Assembly: GCA_016291375.1 (NCBI GenBank)
Contig: JAEEXE010000003.1
Location: forward strand, 1-64,000
From: Butyrivibrio sp.
GTDB taxonomy: Bacteria > Bacillota > Clostridia > Lachnospirales > Lachnospiraceae
DNA: 64,000 nt
Direction: 5' to 3'
Shown here: one piece after another, positions 16,434-25,317 of the stretch
How the letters are laid out: each line of letters starts with the position of its first letter
Position numbering within the stretch: the first letter of the stretch is position 1
Position numbers and translations under genes: made by a program
The notes under the pieces: model-generated
The model's database searches: none
The model's input: only the letters and a program-made list of their open reading frames with translations
What the model was told of the DNA's origin: nothing

Positions 16434-18749
16434 CTAAATATCCTGCATCATAAGACCATAATAAGCCTGACCTAGGGATATACATCCATCTCCTGAAGGA
16501 ACAGCCTCATTTACATATACTTCAAATTCATTTTCTTCCAAAACCCTGATGCACTCCTTAAGTAAGATCCGATTAAGGAACACTCCGCCGGAAAGACATA
16601 CTTTATTTTCGTCATGTTCTTTTCTAATCTTAATACATATGTCAAGCACCAGCTTTACAATAGCCATGTGAAAGCCGTAAGCTATGGCCTCTACAGAATA
16701 TTTACCTTCTTCAACAATCTTTTTTATCTCATTATAGAGCATAATCTGATCTGCAATAAGCATATCTTTATCATCAAGAATATCAAAGCTTATGTGAGGG
16801 TAATCTCCGCTATATGAATAAGCTCTCTTTTCAAGGAGCATAGCGCATTCTCCCTCGTAGGAATTAAGTTTATTTATATCAAGGAGGGCACAGACAGCAT
16901 CAAAAAGTCTGCCCATACTGGATGTTTCGAATATATTGATATTGTTTTTAAGTGCAGCTCTTGAAAAATCATCAAGTGCTTTAATTCCAAGAGCTTCCTC
17001 ATAGCAGCCGGAAACAAGAGAAGCTTTCTTTGGAGCATCCTTGCCGCCGCAAAGCTTAACATAAGAAAGTCTTCCAACTCTTTTAAAATCAGTTCCTTTG
17101 CAAAGCAGGAACTCTCCACCCCAGATTTTATTGTCTGTTCCATAGCCTGTTCCGTCAAAGCATACACCTATGCAGCTATTAAGGGAATGTTCCGCCATAA
17201 CAGATAATGCATGGGCGTGATGATGCTGAACATCCAGGATCTTAATCTTTTTATCATAAGCTGCAGATTTTTTATCGGCATAGGAATGAGAAATATAAAG
17301 AGGATGCATATCACGAATAATAACATCAGGAGTAAAATGATAAAATTTCTCAAAGCGTTCTATGTAAGCATCAAAATTTTGAAAAACATCATAGTCTTCA
17401 AGGTCTCCGATGTACTGTGATGGCATAATCTTATCTTTTTTGCCAAATGCAAATACGCTCTTAAGATCACCGCCAAGAGCAAGCACATTGCAATTGCCGT
17501 ATTCCTTGTTAAGGAGTACGGGGAGCGGCGCATATCCTCTAGCTCTTCTTACAAAATGCGCTACTTCCCTTCCCTTGGAACCCGGGCAAACAAACATAAC
17601 AGAGTCGTCCTGAGCCATATTAATCTTGCGCTCATGGTATAAAAAAGCATCAACATGGGAATACTGATCAAAAGAGTCAGCTTTTTTAGGCATAAACGCT
17701 TCCATAAATGCCTTGTCATCGATGATCATTGGCATATCTGATTTATTTGCACTTGTTGCAATAAGAGGTCCTACTGCATCACACAAAAGCTTATGAACCC
17801 CCGTAGAAGGAAGAAATGCACCTATATAATCCGATGCTTTTATTACCTCTTTGGGAAAGTCTCCTTTTCTCTTTAAAAGAACTATAGGGCGTGCCGAAGA
17901 TTTAAGAAGATCTTCTTCCTTACTGCTTACAAAAGCATATTCTTTTATTTCTTTAGCAGTGCTAAACATAACCGCAAAAGGTTTGGCTTCACGACCCTTT
18001 ATAGATCTTAGCCTTCTTGCAGTGTCATCATTTGGAATGCACAGAAGCTGATAACCACTAATACCCTTTAAGCCAATAATCCCACCGGACTTAAGGATAT
18101 CTACAGCTCTGTTAACAGCTTCATCCTTATCAAAGCGGCAAAAGATATCACTACTTCCGGCAGAAGCTTTATATTCCGCCAAAAGCATCTGAGGTCCGCA
18201 CTCGTGACAGGAAATAGTCTGAGCATGCATTCGCCTTCCGCTAACATATTCGCGCCTGCAAACAGGACACATATCAAACTCTTCCATTGTGGTGGTATCT
18301 CTGTCATAGGGAAGACTGTTTGCAATACTGATCCTCGGTCCGCAAGAAGCGCAGCTTATAAGTGGATACCTGTATCTTCTGTCATTAGGATCAAGAAGTT
18401 CCTCCAAGCAGTCATTGCATATACCTATATCAGGGGAAAAAACAGCAAGTTCATCTGATAAGTCTACAGGAATACTGTCCTCTATAACAAAACTGTCGTA
18501 GGAAAAAGACATATCATCCGGAATTACTGTTTTTTGAACATCTAAAATAAATGCACCTGCAGGATACTGAGTCTTAACAGCATTAACAAAATCAGCAAGA
18601 TCATTCTCCTTGCCGGAAACAAGGATTTCCACAGCTGCACCGATATTTCTAACCATTCCTTTTAGGCTGTATTCTTTTGCTTTTTGTGAAATAAAGGGGC
18701 GATAGCCAATTCCTTGCACCGCCCCTTTAACCTTTAATGAAATAATCAT
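16434..18749 (-). CDS. hypF: Carbamoyltransferase HypF
   Basis: About 771 residues, full length. It makes the carbamoyl group for HypE from carbamoyl phosphate. Domains in order: acylphosphatase-like (VKGAVQGIGYRPF at the start), two zinc-finger motifs (CNDCLEE...CASCGPR and CPVCRREY...CHECGP, ~110-190), YrdC-like (~205-395), and a Kae1-like carbamoyltransferase domain with HHHAHALSVMAEH and FDGTGYG. The ATG at 18749 overlaps the echF stop by one base (TGATG); an in-frame TTG just upstream is less likely. The echF overlap ties cofactor assembly to hydrogenase synthesis. Confidence 0.96.
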   Translation of the reverse strand: MIISLKVKGAVQGIGYRPFISQKAKEYSLKGMVRNIGAAVEILVSGKENDLADFVNAVKTQYPAGAFILDVQKTVIPDDMSFSYDSFVIEDSIPVDLSDELAVFSPDIGICNDCLEELLDPNDRRYRYPLISCASCGPRISIANSLPYDRDTTTMEEFDMCPVCRREYVSGRRMHAQTISCHECGPQMLLAEYKASAGSSDIFCRFDKDEAVNRAVDILKSGGIIGLKGISGYQLLCIPNDDTARRLRSIKGREAKPFAVMFSTAKEIKEYAFVSSKEEDLLKSSARPIVLLKRKGDFPKEVIKASDYIGAFLPSTGVHKLLCDAVGPLIATSANKSDMPMIIDDKAFMEAFMPKKADSFDQYSHVDAFLYHERKINMAQDDSVMFVCPGSKGREVAHFVRRARGYAPLPVLLNKEYGNCNVLALGGDLKSVFAFGKKDKIMPSQYIGDLEDYDVFQNFDAYIERFEKFYHFTPDVIIRDMHPLYISHSYADKKSAAYDKKIKILDVQHHHAHALSVMAEHSLNSCIGVCFDGTGYGTDNKIWGGEFLLCKGTDFKRVGRLSYVKLCGGKDAPKKASLVSGCYEEALGIKALDDFSRAALKNNINIFETSSMGRLFDAVCALLDINKLNSYEGECAMLLEKRAYSYSGDYPHISFDILDDKDMLIADQIMLYNEIKKIVEEGKYSVEAIAYGFHMAIVKLVLDICIKIRKEHDENKVCLSGGVFLNRILLKECIRVLEENEFEVYVNEAVPSGDGCISLGQAYYGLMMQDI

Positions 18750-19276
18750 CAATCTTTCTTTTCTTCTGCGCTCTGCGTATTATTAGCAGCGTTATTCTGA
18801 ACAGGAGCAGCATTTGCTGTTGCCCCCTGTGCAGGAGCAGCATTACCCGCACCTGTCTGTGCTGCAGCTGCAGCCTTTGCAGCAGCGGCTGCGGCAGCTC
18901 TCTCTTTAGCTGCTTTCATAAGAGCTTCCTGAGCAGCTATAGCCTTCTCAGATTGCTTAAAGGTCTTGGTAACCTTCTCATCACCGGGTTCCTGGAATCT
19001 GGTACCCATAGAAAGACATTTCTTAGGACAGTTGTCCACGCAGCATCTACACTGGATACAGCTCATAGGCCTGATAGACCAGGTCTTTTCTGCCTTATCA
19101 ACTGTGATCGCATGTGTAGGACATTTAATAGAACATAGTCCGCAGAGGATGCATACATCCATATCATTCTCTACGTGTCCCCTTGTGCCTTCGGGATATT
19201 CCTTCTCTGCCTTTCTGGTATAGGGCTTAGAAAAAAGATTACGTAATATTGTTTTCTTAAAACTTACAAGTGCCAT
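18749..19276 (-). CDS. echF: Ech hydrogenase polyferredoxin subunit EchF (NuoI-like)
   Basis: 175 residues. Two [4Fe-4S] motifs, CILCGLCSIKCP (~42-53) and CIQCRCCVDNCPKKC (~73-87), identify the electron-entry subunit that passes electrons from reduced ferredoxin to the small subunit. After about residue 110 there is an unusual tail of roughly 65 residues, very rich in Ala, Gln, Asn and Pro, ending in acidic/Lys residues; typical NuoI/EchF proteins end soon after the second cluster. GGGAG precedes the ATG. Confidence 0.92.
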   Translation of the reverse strand: MALVSFKKTILRNLFSKPYTRKAEKEYPEGTRGHVENDMDVCILCGLCSIKCPTHAITVDKAEKTWSIRPMSCIQCRCCVDNCPKKCLSMGTRFQEPGDEKVTKTFKQSEKAIAAQEALMKAAKERAAAAAAAKAAAAAQTGAGNAAPAQGATANAAPVQNNAANNTQSAEEKKD

Positions 19277-19324
19277 AACTAATCTCCCATTATAGGTATT
19301 ATAGAAACATAAATACCTGCTTGA

Positions 19325-20404
19325 TCATCTCTCCGTACAACTGATGCAAGGATCGATAGTAAGAACAAGGATAGGAACATCCGCAAGATCACAGCCCTTA
19401 AGGATCTCAACGAGGCCTGAAAGGTTAGCAAATGTGGGTGTGCGGACTCTCATTCTGTCAATAAACTTAGTACCGTTAGCTTTTACATAATAAAGAGCTT
19501 CACCTCTTGGCTGCTCTATTCTCATCATATATTCGCCGTTAGGCATTCCCTTAACAGGAACTTCGATGTCGCCTGAAGGCATCTTGGCAATACACTGATG
19601 GATAATATCAAATGCCTGGAAAATCTCTTCAATACGGCACTTTGTACGTGCGTATGAATCTCCTTCAGTACTAACGATAGGAGTAAAATCGATATCGCCA
19701 TAAGCGCAGTATCCTGTGGATCTGATATCACTGTTGATACCGCTTGCTCTAAGGAACGGTCCTGTACATCCAAGAGCATCAGCCTGCTCTGCAGTAAGAA
19801 CACCAACTCCCTTAAGTCTAGTAAGAACAGCTGCATCATCAAGGAAAGGTCTTGCAACCTCCTTGAGTGCCTCCTCCATCTTACTGATCTTCTCATCAAA
19901 GCTCTTAAGCATATCGTCGGTAACATCTCTTCTGACACCGCCGATCTTCATAACGGAAAAGATAACTCTTCCGCCTGTAGAAGCCTCAAACATATCAAGA
20001 GCTTCTTCTCTAAGTCTCCAGCAGTCCATATATAAGCTCTCAAATCCAAAAGCATCGGCAAGAAGACCAAGCCAAAGTAAATGAGAATGAATTCTGGAAA
20101 GCTCAGACCAGATTGTTCTAAGATATCTTGCTCTTGCAGGCACTTCGATATCCATAATATGCTCAACAGCCTCTGAATAGCCAAGGCCGTGACCTAATGA
20201 ACAGATACCGCAGATACGCTCTGCAACATAAACCATTTCATTAAAATCTTTTTTATCAACCAGCTTCTCGAGACCTCTGTGAATGAAACCAATGGAAGGA
20301 ATAGCTTCAACAACCTTCTCATCCTCCATTACAAGGTCAAGATGAATGGGCTCCGGAAGAACCGGATGCTGGGGTCCAAAGGGAATTACACTTCTGTTAG
20401 ACAT
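19325..20404 (-). CDS. echE: Ech [NiFe] hydrogenase large subunit EchE
   Basis: 359 residues, related to NuoD. Both nickel-binding motifs are intact: RICGICSLGH near residue 64-73 and DPCISC five residues before the end (350s), so this is a real hydrogenase rather than a complex I subunit. The protein stops at CISCTER, exactly where the maturation endopeptidase would cut in other [NiFe] hydrogenases, so no C-terminal processing should be needed. GGAGG precedes the ATG. Located between echD and echF in the canonical echABCDEF order. Confidence 0.95.
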   Translation of the reverse strand: MSNRSVIPFGPQHPVLPEPIHLDLVMEDEKVVEAIPSIGFIHRGLEKLVDKKDFNEMVYVAERICGICSLGHGLGYSEAVEHIMDIEVPARARYLRTIWSELSRIHSHLLWLGLLADAFGFESLYMDCWRLREEALDMFEASTGGRVIFSVMKIGGVRRDVTDDMLKSFDEKISKMEEALKEVARPFLDDAAVLTRLKGVGVLTAEQADALGCTGPFLRASGINSDIRSTGYCAYGDIDFTPIVSTEGDSYARTKCRIEEIFQAFDIIHQCIAKMPSGDIEVPVKGMPNGEYMMRIEQPRGEALYYVKANGTKFIDRMRVRTPTFANLSGLVEILKGCDLADVPILVLTIDPCISCTER

Positions 20405-20418
20405 ATAGGTTCCTCCAA

Positions 20419-20751
20419 TTATTTAAACGGTGTCTCGATCGCTGTGCGATAGAGCTTACCTTCAAAATCAATGTTGATCATCTTGATCTGCACTCCGAAA
20501 AGATCATGCATCTCGTTCTCATAAATGAACGCACAAGGGAAAATACTTGTGATACTGGAAATCTCCTCATTTTCAGGAAGTGTGATCTTAAGCTGCTTAA
20601 CTTCAAGTCCCTTTCCGAATGTGTAAATAAGCTCATAAGCATCCGGAATCCTTGTAGCGCACTGCTGCATAAGGTGATATCCTGCAAATTTAAGCTTCTG
20701 TGATTCATCTATGATATTGCTGGGATTAACAGCTGTGAATTCTGTATTCAT
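20419..20751 (-). CDS. echD: Ech hydrogenase subunit EchD (NuoC-like)
   Basis: 110 residues, short for the 30-kDa/NuoC family as usual in Ech complexes. The conserved part is IPDAYELIYTFGKG and the C-terminal NEMHDLFGVQI, matching the complex I 30-kDa signature. It is a peripheral structural subunit bridging EchE and EchC. The start overlaps the echC stop by one base (TAATG). It contains no cofactor motif. Confidence 0.88.
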   Translation of the reverse strand: MNTEFTAVNPSNIIDESQKLKFAGYHLMQQCATRIPDAYELIYTFGKGLEVKQLKITLPENEEISSITSIFPCAFIYENEMHDLFGVQIKMINIDFEGKLYRTAIETPFK

Positions 20752-21383
20752 TATGCATTATCTCCTTTCCCGGAATTATCCGCAGGAGCAGCGGGCTTTG
20801 GAGCAGGCTTAGCTGTAGATTTCATCTTCTCCTCAGCTTGCTCTCTAAGTGCTTCTTCCGTAAGAATAGCATCGTACTGTGTGCTGGGATCATAATCGTC
20901 AGCAGTCATATGAACGGCCATCTTGCTGTAATCAACGGTACAATAACCGGCCTTCATAGACTCTTTTAACTTCTTTCTCTTCTCCTCGAGAATGCCAACA
21001 GCCTTAACAACGCCCTGAATAAGAGCTTCAGGTCTAACTGCGCATCCGGGAACATATACATCAACAGGAACTACCTTGTCGGCGCCTCCTAAGATGTTAT
21101 AGCACTCCTTAAAGATACCGCCGTCACAAGCACAGATACCGCATGCAACTACGACCTTAGGGTCAGGCATCATATTGTAGAGCTGTCTTACTACAGGCGC
21201 AGTCTGAGCATTGATTCCGCCTGTCAAAAGGAGAACATCCGCATGCTTAGGATTACCTGTATTAATAATTCCAAATCTCTCCACATCATATAGCGGAGTC
21301 ATTGTAGCAAGTACTTCTATATCACAGCCATTACAGCTGGAGCCATCATAATGTAACACCCATGGTGATTTCGATATTTTCAT
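20751..21383 (-). CDS. echC: Ech hydrogenase small subunit EchC (NuoB-like)
   Basis: 210 residues. The proximal [4Fe-4S] ligands are visible: SSCNGCDIE (C17, C20), then ACGICACDGG and PGCAVRPEAL. It passes electrons from EchF to the EchE nickel site. The last ~35 residues form a Lys/Ala/Pro tail (KPAPKPAAPA) absent from typical NuoB proteins. AAAGGAGATAAGCA precedes the ATG. Confidence 0.93.
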   Translation of the reverse strand: MKISKSPWVLHYDGSSCNGCDIEVLATMTPLYDVERFGIINTGNPKHADVLLLTGGINAQTAPVVRQLYNMMPDPKVVVACGICACDGGIFKECYNILGGADKVVPVDVYVPGCAVRPEALIQGVVKAVGILEEKRKKLKESMKAGYCTVDYSKMAVHMTADDYDPSTQYDAILTEEALREQAEEKMKSTAKPAPKPAAPADNSGKGDNA

Positions 21384-21400
21384 TGCTTATCTCCTTTTAA

Positions 21401-22270
21401 TTATTTAAGAACATTAAGGATCAGCAGGTTGGTTCCCGCAAATACAAGGATAACCGCCCATGTAACCTTGAGCATAGTGATGTACTTAACACGCGGGAAA
21501 AGATTATCAATAAGTGTCTCAAGGAAAAATACAACTGAGCAAGCAATAACTGCCCACAAGATACTTATAGGATTGTTTGTGATAAAGAACATACCTACAA
21601 TACCCATCATAAGTACTGTGTCATACCACTCTGCTATCTCAACTCTTGCAAGGTTACCACCTGAAAGATCGGTTGTAAGTCCCTTAACCATTTCCTGGTG
21701 CATATGGTGGGAAGTACTAAGATCAAAAGGTGACTTCCTGAGTTTGATAATAAGAATGAAAACAAATCCGATAAAGAAACCGGGTATCTGTACAATTGCA
21801 GGAACACTGGCATGAATAAGATCATTAACCATGAAGCTTCCGTTTGCATAATAGAAACCGATGGCAACAAGAAGTGTCATAGGCTCATAGCACATCATCT
21901 GTAAAAGCTCACGCTGAGCACCCATGATACTGTAAGGGCCGTTTGTGGAGAAAGCCGCAAGTACCATCATTACTTCTGACATTGAAAGCGCAAAAAATAC
22001 CAAAAGCATATCTCCGCCGGCAAAGAATAGCGCTCCTGTAAATACAGTAAAGATAAGATACGCTGTTACAAATAAAACCTGGATGCCGTTAACAACGGTG
22101 GTCTGCTTATTGAGCAGCTTATAAACGTCATAAAAAGGCTGAAAAACAGGAGGACCTTGTCTTCCCTGCATACGAGCAGAGAAAACTCTGTCTATACCTG
22201 ATAATAATCCTCCGACAAAGGGAGCAAGTAAAACATAAAGTAAAGCTTTAATAATAATAGAAACAGTCAT
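21401..22270 (-). CDS. echB: Ech hydrogenase membrane subunit EchB (NuoH-like)
   Basis: 289 residues, about eight hydrophobic segments. The GIDRVFSARMQGRQGPP loop and the KLRKSPFDLSTSHH motif are the NuoH/HycD signature that contacts the small subunit. It links electron transfer to ion translocation. The ATG overlaps the echA stop by one base (TGATG), and GGAGGTGCG precedes it. Confidence 0.94.
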   Translation of the reverse strand: MTVSIIIKALLYVLLAPFVGGLLSGIDRVFSARMQGRQGPPVFQPFYDVYKLLNKQTTVVNGIQVLFVTAYLIFTVFTGALFFAGGDMLLVFFALSMSEVMMVLAAFSTNGPYSIMGAQRELLQMMCYEPMTLLVAIGFYYANGSFMVNDLIHASVPAIVQIPGFFIGFVFILIIKLRKSPFDLSTSHHMHQEMVKGLTTDLSGGNLARVEIAEWYDTVLMMGIVGMFFITNNPISILWAVIACSVVFFLETLIDNLFPRVKYITMLKVTWAVILVFAGTNLLILNVLK

Positions 22271-24225
22271 CAGAACGCACCTCCGACTACAATAATAAGC
22301 ATTACAGCAACAAGAACAGCTGAAACGATTATGCAGGGTAAAAGAAGTTTCTTCTCACCGAAGATCTCATCCATATACCAGTTGGACATATAAAGAGCTC
22401 TCTCTTTACCGAAAGAATCAATATAATGTCTGTCATCGCCTGCGTTGACACCTGCAACATAAGACATTGTCATCTTAGAGTTCTTACCGATAGCAAGTAT
22501 TCTTGAACCAATAGGTATCATAAATATCATTGCTACCATGATCATCATGATAATGACATCACTTCCACCGATAACATCAGGGATGTTTGTATGGAATGCC
22601 TCATCAAGAATAGGCTGGATCATGTGTGTGGACATCCATGGGAATGCAAAGCACATGATAACGATCATAGAAGTAAGAGGGAAAATAGAAACCATCTCGC
22701 TTCTGGGTGTAATATCTTCAAGCTCGAAAGACTGATGGATAACAGTGCAGATCTTTCCAAGCCATTTAGCCCAGTAGAAAAGTGTACTTCCTGATCCGAA
22801 AACAAGGAAGATAACAAGCCATACAGATCCAGAATCTACGAATGCCTTAAGAGCAGCCCACTTGGAAACAAGCATTCCAAAAGGCGCCATGAACATACCG
22901 CAAATACCTATCATCATGATAAATGCAAGTCTGGGAAGCTTAATGATAAGTCCGTGCATATCCTCAATATCACGACTATGCATACAGTTCTCGATATCTC
23001 CCACTGTCTGGAAAAGAAGTGACTTGGAAACAGCATGGAAAAGCACAAGCATAACAGCGGCCCATACACCCTCTGTAGTACCGGTTCCGGCACAGGCTGT
23101 AATAAGACCGAGGTTTGAAATTGTTGAATAAGCAAGTACTTTCTTGCCATCGCTTACTGTAATAGCAAGAAGAGACGCTGCAAAGAATGTAAATCCACCG
23201 ATAACAGTGATCATGATACCTGTAAGTGTATTGTACATAAGAGGGGACACTCTTATAAGCATATATACACCGATCTTAACCATTGTTGCCGAGTGAAGAA
23301 GCGCACTTGAAGGTGTAGGTGCGACCATGGCACCAAGAAGCCACCTTGAAAAAGGAAACTGTGCACTCTTTGTAAGAGCAGCAAAAGCAAAAAGTGTAAC
23401 CGGAACAATAACGAATTTAGAAGTAGCTGCGCTGCCTGTAAGCTGGCTTAAGTTTGCAATACCAAGGAAAAGATTGCAATAGATAAGACCGGCGGCAAAT
23501 CCGCATCCACCAAGAAGATTCATCCATAAAGCTCTGAATGAATTATCTACAGCTTCCTGGGTTCTTGTATAACCGATCATAAGGAATGAACAAACACTTG
23601 TGATCTCCCAGAAGAAATAGATAAATCCAAGATTATCTGAAGAAATGAGACCAAACATCGCTCCAAGGAACACAAACATAAGGGCCAGGAAATAATTGGA
23701 ACGATCCTGCACATCTGTGTGATGGTGATGATAGTCTTTCATGTAACCTGATGCATAGATACAGATAAGAATACCTACAACACCTACGATCAGATACATA
23801 ACAGCAGCAAAAGTATCAATACGTATATGATTTAATCCCTCTACTGCTCTACCTGTGAGATCCATCCACAGAACCGGAATGGTTCCAACAAGCGAAAAAA
23901 TAATTGCGTAAAATTTCTTGTACTTGATACTAAGGAAACATACAAGTACCATCAAAAATACTTCCAAAGCTACAACAATATGATTATGAAGCTCTGTGTT
24001 CTCAAGATAAACGAAGTCTGCTTTATTACCGGACAAGAGAACATTAACAGCAACATAAATTGCAGCAGCCATAATAGTAAATCCGCCTATGATAATAACA
24101 GCACTTCTAAGCGGACTTGCTTTCTTAAGTAATCCGATTATTATCGCCATAATAAAGGGAAAAAGAATAAGAAAGTTAACTACGTTTAAAATATTAGCCA
24201 AGGTGTTCGCCCCTTTCACATACAA
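22270..24225 (-). CDS. echA: Ech hydrogenase antiporter-like membrane subunit EchA (NuoL/MrpA-like)
   Basis: About 651 residues with 14 or more hydrophobic segments. The proton-conducting antiporter core carries FFWEITSVCSFLMIGY, KSAQFPFSRWLLGAMVAPTP and LLHSATMVK, the standard Glu/Lys/His pattern of NuoL/M. It pumps H+ or Na+ driven by ferredoxin:H+ oxidoreduction. Two starts are possible: ATG at 24225 with only TGGA upstream, or TTG at 24201 with AAAGGGGCG well spaced; I kept the longer. It follows the metal-sensor gene by 15 bases. Confidence 0.92.
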   Translation of the reverse strand: MYVKGANTLANILNVVNFLILFPFIMAIIIGLLKKASPLRSAVIIIGGFTIMAAAIYVAVNVLLSGNKADFVYLENTELHNHIVVALEVFLMVLVCFLSIKYKKFYAIIFSLVGTIPVLWMDLTGRAVEGLNHIRIDTFAAVMYLIVGVVGILICIYASGYMKDYHHHHTDVQDRSNYFLALMFVFLGAMFGLISSDNLGFIYFFWEITSVCSFLMIGYTRTQEAVDNSFRALWMNLLGGCGFAAGLIYCNLFLGIANLSQLTGSAATSKFVIVPVTLFAFAALTKSAQFPFSRWLLGAMVAPTPSSALLHSATMVKIGVYMLIRVSPLMYNTLTGIMITVIGGFTFFAASLLAITVSDGKKVLAYSTISNLGLITACAGTGTTEGVWAAVMLVLFHAVSKSLLFQTVGDIENCMHSRDIEDMHGLIIKLPRLAFIMMIGICGMFMAPFGMLVSKWAALKAFVDSGSVWLVIFLVFGSGSTLFYWAKWLGKICTVIHQSFELEDITPRSEMVSIFPLTSMIVIMCFAFPWMSTHMIQPILDEAFHTNIPDVIGGSDVIIMMIMVAMIFMIPIGSRILAIGKNSKMTMSYVAGVNAGDDRHYIDSFGKERALYMSNWYMDEIFGEKKLLLPCIIVSAVLVAVMLIIVVGGAF

Positions 24226-24240
24226 TTTCCATGAGATACC

Positions 24241-24537
24241 TCATGTTGTTTTCATAAATTTGTCGATGGCGTCATTAAGCTCAATGACGGCATCATCATC
24301 ACCTTCCTGAATAGCATGAACAATACAGTGACTTATGTGTTCCTTAAGCAGTTCTTTTCCGGTATTGTTAATAGCGGATCGCACAGCTGCCAACTGAACA
24401 AGAACTTCGGAACAATCACGATCATCCTCTACCATCCTCTTGACAGACTCAAGGTGTCCGATTGCCTTGGATAGCCTGTTGACGATGGCTTTCATCTTCT
24501 CCGGGTCGTGGTGATGATTATGATTATGAGAACTCAT
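24241..24537 (-). CDS. CsoR/RcnR-family metal-responsive repressor, nickel-sensor-like ligands
   Basis: 98 residues from the ATG at 24537 (GGAGGTAATT upstream); an in-frame ATG at 24555 is not supported. The fold is the all-helical CsoR/RcnR/FrmR type. The N-terminus is His-rich (HNHNHHH, residues 4-10). Candidate metal ligands are H10, C42, H67 and C71. The spacings (32, 25, 29 from C42) equal those of the RcnR/InrS ligands, and the H-C-H-C set is that of the nickel sensor InrS rather than copper CsoR. It heads the ech-hyp operon, so nickel-linked control of the hydrogenase is likely (inference). Confidence 0.85.
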   Translation of the reverse strand: MSSHNHNHHHDPEKMKAIVNRLSKAIGHLESVKRMVEDDRDCSEVLVQLAAVRSAINNTGKELLKEHISHCIVHAIQEGDDDAVIELNDAIDKFMKTT

Positions 24538-24621
24538 AATTACCTCCATAAACAACGCGTGGATTCGTTAAATTTTTGACTTTCAAAAACATAAACTAAC
24601 CACGCATCATTGACCGTTTAA

Positions 24622-24650
24622 ATTGTATTTCTATTAGATAAAAAAATCAA
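24622..24650 (-). promoter_or_regulatory. Vegetative-type promoter for the metal sensor-ech-hyp operon
   Basis: TTGATT (24645-24650, overlapping the end of the MarR gene) and TACAAT (24622-24627) are 17 bases apart on the minus strand, ~85 bases before the sensor start. The leader holds nested inverted repeats: GCGTGG/CCACGC (24557-24562, 24600-24605) enclosing TTTTTGA/TCAAAAA near 24573-24589, a candidate operator or leader hairpin. Confidence 0.65.
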
Positions 24651-25099
24651 TCCGTTTCACGCACTTTTCCGATTATTTTATACAAAAGTTCATAAAGTTT
24701 TTTGCTTTCATCGGAAGTCAAACGGACGCAGGAGCCAACCTGCTGAGGAATTGAAACCGCAGATTCTTTGAGCGCTTCTCCTTCTTTTGTAAGTTTTACA
24801 ATAAGATTGCGCTCATCTTTATCAGATCTTTCTCTGGTAATATAACCCTTGGATTCAAGCTTTTTAAGCACAGGAGTAAGAGTACCTGAGTCAAGGAAGA
24901 GATTCTCACCAAGAGTCTTGACATTGACACTCTTCTTATCCCACATAACCATCATAGTGATGTACTGGGTGTATGTAAGATCGATCTTATCAAGAAAAGG
25001 CTTATATTTTCTGATAATCTCTTTAGAGCAAGCATATAAAGGAAAACATAATTGATTTTCCAGCTTCAATGATTCGTATAAGTCTGAATTGCCACTCAT
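24647..25099 (-). CDS. OhrR-like MarR-family peroxide-responsive regulator
   Basis: 150 residues from ATG 25099 (AGGAGATAGAT upstream); the upstream extension is not supported. The segment ENQLCFPLYACSKEIIRKYK carries Cys18 at the position of the reactive Cys of OhrR, with a second Cys at 24. The winged helix spans ~50-115 (LGENLFLDSGTLTPVLKKLE, then the wing ERSDKDERN). OhrR represses organic-peroxide resistance genes and is released when the Cys oxidises. No ohr gene adjoins it, so targets are unknown. The promoter contains a palindrome suggesting autoregulation. Confidence 0.87.
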   Translation of the reverse strand: MSGNSDLYESLKLENQLCFPLYACSKEIIRKYKPFLDKIDLTYTQYITMMVMWDKKSVNVKTLGENLFLDSGTLTPVLKKLESKGYITRERSDKDERNLIVKLTKEGEALKESAVSIPQQVGSCVRLTSDESKKLYELLYKIIGKVRETD

Positions 25100-25135
25100 A
25101 TCTATCTCCTGAATTATTGTAATTATGACATTCAC

Positions 25136-25164
25136 ATTATACCATAATTCATGAGAATTATTCA
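25136..25164 (-). promoter_or_regulatory. Promoter with embedded palindrome for the OhrR-like gene
   Basis: A perfect TATAAT (25136-25141) with a weak TGAATA at 17 bases. ATAATTC-ATGA-GAATTAT (25144-25161), a 7-bp inverted repeat with four-base spacer, fills the space between the -10 and -35, the expected place for MarR autorepression. Confidence 0.6.
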
Positions 25165-25214
25165 TACTTTGCTTAAATAATGGCAAAAAAATGGCTCCGT
25201 TACTACCGATGCAA

Positions 25215-25263
25215 ACAAAAAGCACGAACATTCAAGCTCAAAACAGCTTAAATGCTCGTGCTT
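25215..25263 (-). terminator. Rho-independent terminator of minCDE
   Basis: A 19-bp stem (25220-25238 with 25245-25263, two G-U pairs) and six-base loop, followed on the minus strand by TTTTTGTTTG. It lies about 55 bases after the minE stop and upstream of the OhrR-like promoter. Confidence 0.88.
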
Positions 25264-25317
25264 ATTATCATTTTAGGGTTACGCACCTCATTAACATGAT
25301 TATATAGTGAATTGATA

